Source: Rhodospirillaceae bacterium
GTDB lineage: Bacteria > Pseudomonadota > Alphaproteobacteria > Dongiales > Dongiaceae
Assembly: GCA_016794075.1 (NCBI GenBank)
Contig: JAEUKU010000090.1
Span: forward strand, 1 to 8,980
Direction of reading: 5' to 3'
DNA: 8,980 bases
Positions within the stretch are counted from its first letter, which is position 1, and each line of letters opens with the position of its first letter. The notes beneath the pieces are model-generated. The model saw only the letters and a list, made by a program, of their open reading frames with translations. It did not search any database and was not told the DNA's origin. A program made the position numbers and the translations under genes. Below, piece after piece: positions 1 through 5,365 of the stretch.

Positions 1-1
1 G

Positions 2-397
2 ATCGTTCCGGTGATCTGCTACAAGCTGCATTACTGGGTGGAGCGGAAGTTCAAGATCGATGACGCGGTCGGCGCGGTTGCCGTGCACGGCTATGGCGGG
101 TTCCTCGGCGTCGTGATCGCCGGGTTCATGCTGTGGGGCTACCCGGCCTCGCCCACCTACGATTCGGTGGTGACGCCGTGGGGCAACTTCATCGGCGCGT
201 GCATCATGTTCGCCCTGGGATTTGTGCCTTGCTTCATCCTGGCGGCCATCCTCAAGAAGTTCAACCTGCTGCGCATCCCGAAGGAAATCGAGCTCGTCGG
301 GCTCGACCTCTCGGAATACGCGGCGCGCTACGATGAAGAGGCGGATATCGTCAAAGCCGAGATCGAGGAAGCCCGGCGCGTCGGCATCCTGCGCTAG
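2..397 (+). CDS. amt: Ammonium transporter (Amt family), C-terminal part, 5' end outside window
   Basis: This is the last 131 codons of an inner-membrane ammonium channel; the reading frame is open from base 2 and ends with TAG at 395-397. The fragment contains DDAVGAVAVHGYGG, which matches the conserved Amt/Rh segment holding the second pore histidine (H318 in E. coli AmtB). Two hydrophobic spans follow (about bases 100-145 and 180-260), then a cytoplasmic tail. The tail keeps the family pattern (RIPKEIE, then GLDLSE), known to bind PII proteins such as GlnK in other Amts. The usual EHGE that follows reads as EYAA here, and a charged, probably helical extension runs to the C-terminus (DEEADIVKAEIEEARRVG). 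The gene sits 23 bases before a small membrane-protein gene, which suggests one transcript. Family assignment is confident. Transported substrate (ammonium versus methylammonium) and regulation cannot be read from this fragment. Confidence 0.93.
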   Translation: MVPVICYKLHYWVERKFKIDDAVGAVAVHGYGGFLGVVIAGFMLWGYPASPTYDSVVTPWGNFIGACIMFALGFVPCFILAAILKKFNLLRIPKEIELVGLDLSEYAARYDEEADIVKAEIEEARRVGILR

Positions 398-420
398 ACC
401 GAAGCAAGAGGAGCACGATC

Positions 421-657
421 ATGTCCACCGGAAGCTTTGAAACCTGGAAGGGCACCGTGACCGACATCGGGCCGCTCTACCCCTTCGTCGGCTCGGAAGT
501 GGTGCTGGTCATCATCGGCCTGGCGTTCTGGATCGTCTGGCACCTGCTCCAGCACCGCATGGAGCAGTCGAACTACGACGACGACATGGAAGTGCTGAAG
601 AACCCGGACAAGATGGATCGGGCGATGAAAGGCGAAAAGGTGCTGCGCGACATGTAG
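421..657 (+). CDS. Small single-span membrane protein downstream of Amt, function unknown
   Basis: The product is 78 residues with one hydrophobic segment at about residues 24-44 (VVLVIIGLAFWIVW). A short N-terminus precedes it and a charged C-terminal tail follows (DDDMEV, then KNPDKMDRAMKGEK). By the positive-inside rule the basic residues after the span (HLLQHR) suggest a cytoplasmic C-terminus. AAGAGGAG at 406-413, seven bases before ATG, is a good ribosome site and supports this start. It lies 23 bases after the amt stop and directly before a strong terminator, so it is the last gene of the amt transcript. I recognise no family. In layout it resembles the 64-residue protein at 1715-1909 (one span ending in a Trp-rich W-V-W pattern, then an acidic tail). 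A role as an accessory or regulatory partner of Amt is inference from position only. Confidence 0.8.
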   Translation: MSTGSFETWKGTVTDIGPLYPFVGSEVVLVIIGLAFWIVWHLLQHRMEQSNYDDDMEVLKNPDKMDRAMKGEKVLRDM

Positions 658-683
658 CGGCGGTCGCCGTCGAACGACTCGGA

Positions 684-712
684 AGCGCCGGCCTGTGGCC
701 GGCGCTTTTTTT
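684..712 (+). terminator. Rho-independent terminator ending the amt transcript
   Basis: A perfect 10-base-pair GC-rich stem (AGCGCCGGCC at 684-693 with GGCCGGCGCT at 697-706) closes on a TGT loop and runs into seven T residues (706-712). It begins 26 bases after the stop of the small membrane gene. This is a textbook intrinsic terminator, and it separates the Amt unit from the APC permease unit. Confidence 0.9.
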
Positions 713-899
713 CGTGCCAGGACCATGCTCCTGGGCTTCAGCGATGATTCGACATCGCCGCGCCGGATTTCGGCCTAGTCAAAAACATTTCCTGCTAGTG
801 GAATTAGTTAACCTGTGTCACTATGCCCCGCGTAAGGAGCCCGCTCGAGCAAGACGCCGCAAAGGCGCCACGCGGGCTGTGATCAGGGGAGAGACAAAA
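713..899 (+). promoter_or_regulatory. Intergenic leader, probable promoter region of the four-gene permease operon
   Basis: This 187-base spacer follows the terminator and holds no convincing gene. Bases 776-825 are clearly AT-richer than the surroundings and contain TAGT three times (776, 796, 805) plus a GTTAAC palindrome, so the promoter is most likely here. I could not find a convincing sigma-70 -35/-10 pair or a sigma-54 -24/-12 element. An AAGGAG at 834-839 has no usable start codon after it. The ribosome site of the next gene is AGGGGAGAG at 885-893. Confidence 0.45.
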
Positions 900-1178
900 A
901 TGGCGCAGGACTTGCAGTCGCGAGTCGACCAGATGTTCGCCAAGGACCGTTTGTGGGCCTGGGCGTTCGTGGTCGTGCTCTGGATCGTGCTGGCATTCGT
1001 CTATTTCGCGGTCAGCGGCATCATCGTTGATCCGACCGCGAAGATCGTCGCGGCCGTCGCCGCCTTTCTGGTGGGGGTGTTCAACACCGCTTCCATCGCC
1101 GCGATGATCAGCCACTACGCGCACGACAAGAACTTCATCTACGAACTCGACATCAAGCATCTCGACGCCCACCGCTGA
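900..1178 (+). CDS. Small two-span membrane protein, first gene of the APC permease operon
   Basis: The product is 92 residues. The ATG at 900 was chosen because AGGGGAGAG (885-893) sits six bases upstream; the frame is open further upstream, but that stretch is not protein-like. A basic, amphipathic N-terminus (about 1-18, QSRVDQMFAKD) leads into two hydrophobic spans, about 19-41 (FVVVLWIVLAFVYFAV) and 47-70 (VAAVAAFLVGVFNTASIAAM), joined by a very short turn with a proline. This forms a helical hairpin with both ends probably in the cytoplasm. The C-terminus is polar and histidine-containing (HYAHDKNFIYELDIKHLDAHR). I recognise no named family. The next gene starts 37 bases downstream with a near-identical ribosome site, and all four genes to 3319 run the same way. 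A role as a subunit or assembly factor of the permease is inferred from operon position. Confidence 0.8.
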   Translation: MAQDLQSRVDQMFAKDRLWAWAFVVVLWIVLAFVYFAVSGIIVDPTAKIVAAVAAFLVGVFNTASIAAMISHYAHDKNFIYELDIKHLDAHR

Positions 1179-1215
1179 CCGGAAACCGGCGGCGATCGTC
1201 ATAGGGGAGGATGGC

Positions 1216-1698
1216 ATGGCGCAGAAATACACGCCGCCGAAGCAATCGCTCGGCGGCCAATTCTTCGACGCAATCGTGATTCTGGTCCTGGTGTTCCTGG
1301 CGCTCTGGATTCCGCTGGAACTGGAGCTCGCCGGCGCCTCGAAGGGCGACTGGCTGCCGGGCAATGTCACCGTCTCGCAGGCCGAGGACGGCTCGACCGT
1401 GCTGACCAGCGACAGCGGCCTGGTGAAGCGGGTGGCCGGTGACGGCACCGTCACCTTCGAGAACCTGACCTGGGAAGCGCTCGAGCAGAACCCGGTGATG
1501 CAGGAGCAATGGGGCAAGCTCGGCTACGACCTCGAAGGGGCGGCCGGCGCGATCACGCTGCGCTACGACTACTCGTTCGACTGGCTTGGCCTGCTGGCCA
1601 CGCTGGCGGCGATCGGCGGCTATTTCTGGTTTCTGATCCGCCAATCCGACGGCGAATACCGCCAGGTGATCGCCGAGAAATTCGGCGACAAGCGCTGA
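1216..1698 (+). CDS. Membrane protein with two spans flanking a large exported loop, function unknown
   Basis: The product is 160 residues. TM1 lies at about 17-36 (FFDAIVILVLVFLALWIP) and TM2 at about 121-141 (FDWLGLLATLAAIGGYFWFL). The intervening ~84 residues (37-120) are hydrophilic and rich in S, T, D, G and V, and look like a small beta-containing periplasmic domain (VTVSQAEDGSTVLTSDSG, then TWEALEQNPVMQEQW). Both ends carry basic residues, consistent with both termini inside. AGGGGAGG at 1203-1210 fits ATG 1216; an ATG at 1211 abuts this site and is in another frame. The stop is 16 bases before the next gene. No catalytic motif, lipobox or known domain was recognised. The exported loop could contact a substrate or a periplasmic partner of the adjacent permease, which is inference. 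Confidence 0.85.
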   Translation: MAQKYTPPKQSLGGQFFDAIVILVLVFLALWIPLELELAGASKGDWLPGNVTVSQAEDGSTVLTSDSGLVKRVAGDGTVTFENLTWEALEQNPVMQEQWGKLGYDLEGAAGAITLRYDYSFDWLGLLATLAAIGGYFWFLIRQSDGEYRQVIAEKFGDKR

Positions 1699-1714
1699 AC
1701 AGGGGAGAGGACAC

Positions 1715-1909
1715 ATGTGGGACTTTCTGCAATTCCGCGGCCCCTGGGATCTGATCCAGGCCGCCGCGTGGCTGGTTTCCATCGCGCTGCTGGGCTGGAT
1801 GGTGTGGGACGCCGTCCGCGTCAGCCAGCAATTCAGCGAAGACGTGCTGACCTCCTCCGAAGAGGGTGTCGACGAGCTCGCCATGCAACAAGACAACGGG
1901 CGGAGCTGA
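1715..1909 (+). CDS. Small single-span membrane protein (64 aa) coupled to APC permease
   Basis: The product is 64 residues. A Trp-containing N-terminus (MWDFLQFRGPWD) precedes one hydrophobic span at about 14-33 (IQAAAWLVSIALLGWMVW), and an acidic soluble tail follows (SEDVLTSSEEGVDE). The ribosome site AGGGGAGAGG (1701-1710) supports ATG 1715. The stop TGA (1907-1909) is three bases before the permease ATG. The permease's weak ribosome site CGGAG (1901-1905) lies inside this gene, so the two are probably translationally coupled and made in matched amounts. This kind of coupling is common for small subunits of membrane complexes. I do not recognise the family. A direct interaction with the permease is a reasonable but untested inference. 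Confidence 0.78.
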   Translation: MWDFLQFRGPWDLIQAAAWLVSIALLGWMVWDAVRVSQQFSEDVLTSSEEGVDELAMQQDNGRS

Positions 1910-1912
1910 TCC

Positions 1913-3319
1913 ATGGCTGACACGACAGTAAGCGGCGGGCAGCCGACCAAGATCAACCTCGTCAAGGTGCTTGGTCCGGTGCACGTCTGGGCGCTCGGCG
2001 TCGGCATCGTGCTGGTCGGCGAGTTCATGGGCTGGAACTACTCGGTCGAGAAGGGCGGCGCGCTGGGCTCGCTCATCGCCTGCTGGATCATCGGCTTGCT
2101 CTACACCTGCGTCGCCATGCTCGATTCCGAGGTGACCTCGACGGTCGCCGCGGCCGGCGGCCAATACACCCAGGCCAAGCACACGACGGGCCCGCTGATG
2201 GCCTTCAACGTGGGCCTTTACCTGGTGCTCGCCTACACCATGCTGGAGGCGGCCGACATCTTCGTCTTCGGCGACCTCATCCGCATCGCCGCCGAGGCGA
2301 CCGGAGCCGCCGAGGGCACGGTCGACGCCCGGCCCTTCGTTCTGCTGGCGGTCTCGGTGCTCGCCTTCCTGAACTATCGCGGCGTGTTCATGGCGCTGTC
2401 GGTGAACTTCCTGATCACCGCCGTCGCCTTCGCCTCGATCGTCATCCTGTTCTTCGCCTACCAGTTCGGGATCGGCACCGGCGAACCGCTGCAGCACGGC
2501 GAACTCGGCATGGGCACGCTGCCCTATGGCTGGATGGGCGTGCTGGCGGCCTTCCAGTTCGCCATCTGGTACTACCTCGGCATCGAGGGCACCTGCCAGG
2601 CGGCGGAAGAGGTGCGCTCCTGCGGCCGTTCGCTGCCGCTCGGCACCATGACCGGCATGATCACGCTGCTCATCGCCGCGGCGCTCACCTGGTATGTCGC
2701 CAGCGGCATGCTGCCCTGGGAATACCTGGGCACCGCCTTGGCGCCGCTCTATGACACGGCGCTGATGTCGGGCAGCCAGTTCCTGATCGTGCTGCTCTGG
2801 GTCGGCACCGTATTCTCGGCGCTGGCCTCCGCCAACGGCTGCATCAACGACGCGGCGCGCGCCTGGTTCTCCATGGGCCGCGACCGCTACCTGCCGGAGT
2901 TCTTCGCGGCGGTGCATCCGAAATACCGCACGCCCTACCGGTCGATCATCTTCCTGATCCCGATCGCCGCGGCGTTCGGGTTCCTCGGGCTGCTGGCGCC
3001 GGTCATCACCTTCTCGATCCTGTCGGGACTGCTCGGCTACACCTTCATGCCGATCAACATGTTCCGGTTCCGGTCGAAATGGCCGCTGGGCAGCATCAAG
3101 CGGGGCTATGTGCACCCCTTCCATCCGCTGCCGGCGATCGTGCTGATCATCCTCTGCACGGCGACCTACGTCGCCGTCTATCTCGGCTTCGGCACGCAGC
3201 TGCTGGCGATGATGCTGTTCTACATCGTCGCCTCCGTCTGGTTCGTCTTCTTCCGCTACAAATATGTGCGGCGCGGCGACCAGTTCACCATGGCGTGGCC
3301 GCGGCCGAACGGCTATTGA
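1913..3319 (+). CDS. APC-superfamily permease, ethanolamine-permease-like
   Basis: This is a 468-residue secondary transporter of the amino acid-polyamine-organocation superfamily, usual length, with about 12 hydrophobic segments. Around residues 31-43, GIVLVGEFMGWNY matches the unwound first helix of the ethanolamine transporter (EAT) subfamily. Other family-like stretches are AAGGQYTQA (80-88), FAIWYYLGIEG (216-226) followed by AAEEVRSCGRSLPLG (230-244), SMGRDRYLPEFF (320-331) and VHPKYRTPYRSI (334-345). It would import an amine or amino acid by proton or sodium coupling, or by exchange. Ethanolamine is only a guess, as no ethanolamine ammonia-lyase or eut gene is present. It is the last gene of a four-gene run whose other members are small membrane proteins, and it follows an amt unit, which points to nitrogen-source uptake. 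The ATG follows CGGAG in the preceding gene, and a hairpin follows the stop. Confidence 0.88.
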   Translation: MADTTVSGGQPTKINLVKVLGPVHVWALGVGIVLVGEFMGWNYSVEKGGALGSLIACWIIGLLYTCVAMLDSEVTSTVAAAGGQYTQAKHTTGPLMAFNVGLYLVLAYTMLEAADIFVFGDLIRIAAEATGAAEGTVDARPFVLLAVSVLAFLNYRGVFMALSVNFLITAVAFASIVILFFAYQFGIGTGEPLQHGELGMGTLPYGWMGVLAAFQFAIWYYLGIEGTCQAAEEVRSCGRSLPLGTMTGMITLLIAAALTWYVASGMLPWEYLGTALAPLYDTALMSGSQFLIVLLWVGTVFSALASANGCINDAARAWFSMGRDRYLPEFFAAVHPKYRTPYRSIIFLIPIAAAFGFLGLLAPVITFSILSGLLGYTFMPINMFRFRSKWPLGSIKRGYVHPFHPLPAIVLIILCTATYVAVYLGFGTQLLAMMLFYIVASVWFVFFRYKYVRRGDQFTMAWPRPNGY

Positions 3320-3341
3320 AGTCGGCCACCCGCAGAACCGA

Positions 3342-3378
3342 AGCGGCCGGCGGGCGACCGCCGGCCGCTTTCGCTTTC
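3342..3378 (+). terminator. Strong hairpin after the APC permease, probable terminator
   Basis: A perfect 12-base-pair stem (AGCGGCCGGCGG at 3342-3353 with CCGCCGGCCGCT at 3358-3369) is closed by GCGA, which fits the stable GNRA tetraloop class. The downstream tract is only moderately T-rich (CTTTCGCTTTCG), so termination may be incomplete or the hairpin may mainly protect the 3' end. It starts 22 bases after the permease stop. Confidence 0.75.
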
Positions 3379-3409
3379 GCGGGACCACTTCGCAGCACCA
3401 CGAGGCCGC

Positions 3410-4099
3410 ATGCAGCTGTCGCCTGAGACCACCTGGATCCTCGTCGTCCTGATGTCGGCGGCGGCGATCCTCGTCCTGGCGCGGATGTACCGGCGCAACC
3501 GGCGGACTCTGGCAACGCTGCGCGGCGCCATCTTCGCGCCGGCCTATGACCTGTTCGACACCTATCGCGTCACCCAGGCCGGCATCGCCTTCCCCGAGTT
3601 GACCGGGCGCTATCGCGGCCGCGACTTCCACATCGACGCGGTCATCGACACACTGACCTTCCGCAAGCTGCCGGTGCTGTGGCTGCGCGTGTCGCTGCTG
3701 GCGCCGCTGCCGGGGACCGCCACGCTCGACATCCTGGTCCGCTCGCAGAACGTGGAGTTCTACTCGCCCTCGGCCAGCCTGCCCCATCGCCTGGAGCCGC
3801 GGCCCGGCTGGCCGGCGGACGCCATGATCCGCGCCGACGAAGCCGGCACCCTGCCCGACCTTGCCGTCCTCGACCGCCACATCGACATCTTCCGGGAGCC
3901 GCAGACCAAGGAGCTGCTGATCACCGCCAAGGGGGTGCGCATCGTCCGCCTGCTGGACCAGGCGCGCCGCGCCGAATACCTGGTGCTGCGCCAGGCCGAG
4001 TTCGAAAGCCCGCAGGTGAGCCCGGAGGCATTGCGGGCCATGATGGACCGCACCCTTGCCATTCATGCGGACCTGACCAGCGCGGGAGCAAAGCCGTGA
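3410..4099 (+). CDS. Membrane-anchored protein of unknown function (229 aa)
   Basis: A single N-terminal hydrophobic segment (about 9-24, WILVVLMSAAAILVLA) is followed by an Arg-rich stretch (RMYRRNRR), so the remaining ~200 residues should lie in the cytoplasm, tethered to the inner membrane. The soluble part alternates beta-like and amphipathic segments. Its most distinctive stretch is RYRGRDFHIDAVIDTLTFRK (68-87), followed by LPVLWLRVSLLAPLPG (87-102). No nucleotide-binding, metal-binding or catalytic motif was recognised, and I cannot name a family. The ATG at 3410 has GAGG at 3402-3405. The TGA overlaps the GTG start of the next gene by four bases (GTGA), which indicates translational coupling and a joint role with that small membrane protein. 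The upstream hairpin suggests the pair may have its own promoter within 3379-3409 or depend on read-through. Confidence 0.82.
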   Translation: MQLSPETTWILVVLMSAAAILVLARMYRRNRRTLATLRGAIFAPAYDLFDTYRVTQAGIAFPELTGRYRGRDFHIDAVIDTLTFRKLPVLWLRVSLLAPLPGTATLDILVRSQNVEFYSPSASLPHRLEPRPGWPADAMIRADEAGTLPDLAVLDRHIDIFREPQTKELLITAKGVRIVRLLDQARRAEYLVLRQAEFESPQVSPEALRAMMDRTLAIHADLTSAGAKP

Positions 4100-4440
4100 G
4101 CGAGCAGCCGACAAAGCCGATCAAGCCGCCCTTCCATCCCCGCCTGGTGCTGCTGGTGGCGGCGTTCCTGCCCGGCGTCGGGCAATTGCTCAACAACCAG
4201 CCGACCCGAGGATTGCTGTTCGCCTTCACCACCGTGGCGCTCGGCTATGTCACGTCCAGGCTGGCGCCGCCCGAGGCCAGCTTCGTCGGGCGCTATGCCG
4301 GCGGCTTCTTCATCCATGCCATCGCGCTGATGGACGCCTATCGCTGGGCCAAGGTGCGCTGGGAGATCTTTCACCACAGCCCAGGCGGGGATGGGGCGGG
4401 CAAGAATGCTGCAGACAGGGATGGGGCGGGCAAGGTCTGA
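4096..4440 (+). CDS. Small multi-span membrane protein with repeat-bearing C-terminal tail
   Basis: The product is 114 residues from GTG 4096, which overlaps the previous stop as GTGA; CGGGAG (4083-4088) sits seven bases upstream. A basic, proline-rich N-terminus (about 1-16) is followed by two or three hydrophobic segments, near 17-30, 38-55 and 66-82. The motif FLPGVGQLLNNQPTRGLLFA (24-43) resembles the PGxGQ-NxxxxRG pattern seen in several small bacterial membrane protein families of TM2-like type. This is a loose resemblance, not an assignment. The last 20 residues are hydrophilic and contain DGAGK twice (99-103 and 109-113), encoded by a 30-base tandem repeat. The gene ends nine bases from the convergent rfbD stop. 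Function is unknown; coupling suggests it works with the 229-residue protein. Confidence 0.75.
   Translation: MSEQPTKPIKPPFHPRLVLLVAAFLPGVGQLLNNQPTRGLLFAFTTVALGYVTSRLAPPEASFVGRYAGGFFIHAIALMDAYRWAKVRWEIFHHSPGGDGAGKNAADRDGAGKV
4382..4434 (+). repeat. Two-copy direct repeat, 30-base period, in the 3' end of the 114-aa gene
   Basis: GGGATGGGGCGGGCAAG occurs at 4388-4404 and again at 4418-4434, an exact 17-base match with 30-base spacing. CAG also precedes each copy at the same distance (4382-4384, 4412-4414). Because the period is a multiple of three, the repeat stays in frame and encodes DGAGK twice at a ten-residue interval. Confidence 0.85.
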
Positions 4441-4449
4441 GCGGATTGC

Positions 4450-5355
4450 TCAGCCGGCGAGGATCGCCCGCACGACCCCGTCCAGCTCGCCGTCGATCGC
4501 CGGCGCCGGCAGGCCGCATTGCCGGCCGATCTTGCCGCAATCCAGCACCGAGCGGCGCGGCCGCCGCGCCGGCGTCGGGAACTCCGCGCTGGAGATCGGC
4601 TGCAGGGGCGGCGGGGCCAGGCCGGCGCGGCCGGCTGCATCCAGCAGCAGGCGGGCGAAGCCGTGCCAGCTCATCGCCGCGGCGCCGCAATAGTTGAAGA
4701 GGCCGGTAGCGGTCGGCTCGCGATCGAGCAGCCGCAGCCCGATCGCGCGCATCGCTCCGGCCAGCGCGGCGGCCGTGGTCGGGCAGCCCACCTGGTCGTC
4801 GACCACGCGCAAGGCTTCGCCGCCGCGGGCGCGACGCAGCAGCTTGTGCGGGAAGCTGTCGCCGGTTCCGCTGAACACCCAGGAGGTGCGCAGGATCGCC
4901 CAGCTCTCCAGGCCGCCGCGTTCGGCCGCCACGGCCGCGACCGCCCGGTCGCCGGCCAGCTTGCTGGCGCCGTAGACGCTGAGCGGATTGGGCGCGTCGG
5001 TCTCGACATAGGCGTCCGGCTTCTCGCCGTCGAAGACGTAGTCGGTCGAGACATGGACGAAGGGAATGCGCAGCCCAGCGCAGGCCAGCGCCGCCGCCTG
5101 CGGCAGTGCCGCGTTCAGCGCATGGGCCAGCGCCGGCTCGGCCTCGGCCCGGTCGACCGCGGTGTAAGCGGCGGCGTTCAGCACCAGGTGGGGCCGTGCC
5201 TGAGCGATCGCCGCAGCAGCAGCGGCGCCAGCCCCGGTTGCCACCCCCAGGCTGCGCCGGCCGAGGCTGGTGACCTGGGCGCTGCCCGGCCAGGGCAGTG
5301 CGCGCAGCGCGCAGGCAAGCTGCCCGGCTTCGCCGAGGATCAGGATGCTGGTCAT
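4450..5355 (-). CDS. rfbD: dTDP-4-dehydrorhamnose reductase
   Basis: This 301-residue extended short-chain dehydrogenase catalyses the last step of dTDP-L-rhamnose synthesis: NAD(P)H reduction of dTDP-4-dehydro-beta-L-rhamnose. Family motifs appear in order. GEAGQL (8-13) is the Rossmann nucleotide loop, and NAAAYTAVDRAE is at 60-71. STDYVFDG (103-110) contains the catalytic Thr104, and YGASK (128-132) supplies the Tyr128/Lys132 pair. RTSWVFS is at 156-162, DDQVGCPT at 186-193 and FPTPARRPRRSVLD at 259-272. The numbering of the catalytic triad matches the Salmonella enzyme. The ATG at 5355 begins the Rossmann fold; the open frame upstream lies over the ABC gene and is not protein-like. It starts ten bases after the ABC exporter stop with a weak ribosome site, so it is the third gene of a leftward operon. 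Other rhamnose genes (rfbA, rfbC) are not in the window. Confidence 0.95.
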   Translation of the reverse strand: MTSILILGEAGQLACALRALPWPGSAQVTSLGRRSLGVATGAGAAAAAAIAQARPHLVLNAAAYTAVDRAEAEPALAHALNAALPQAAALACAGLRIPFVHVSTDYVFDGEKPDAYVETDAPNPLSVYGASKLAGDRAVAAVAAERGGLESWAILRTSWVFSGTGDSFPHKLLRRARGGEALRVVDDQVGCPTTAAALAGAMRAIGLRLLDREPTATGLFNYCGAAAMSWHGFARLLLDAAGRAGLAPPPLQPISSAEFPTPARRPRRSVLDCGKIGRQCGLPAPAIDGELDGVVRAILAG

Positions 5356-5365
5356 GAAAAGCCGG

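Noticed and set aside
823..882. 19-codon leader frame (MPRVRSPLEQDAAKAPRGL) before the permease operon
   Set aside because: It has no ribosome site upstream of its ATG and overlaps the likely promoter. Nothing supports translation.
714..899. Upstream extension of the 92-aa gene to a start at 714
   Set aside because: It would begin inside the terminator tail and cross the AT-rich promoter-like region. The ATG at 900 has an excellent ribosome site.
1913..3319. Naming the permease eat/eutH or assigning ethanolamine as substrate
   Set aside because: The resemblance to the ethanolamine-permease subfamily is clear, but no ethanolamine-degrading gene is in the window and APC substrates cannot be read from these motifs.
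1553..4114. Very long open frame (853 codons) on the minus strand opposite the permease and the 229-aa gene
   Set aside because: Its translation is dominated by R, H, G, Q, D and A with no hydrophobic segments or motifs. It is the mirror of real plus-strand genes in GC-rich DNA, where stop codons are rare.
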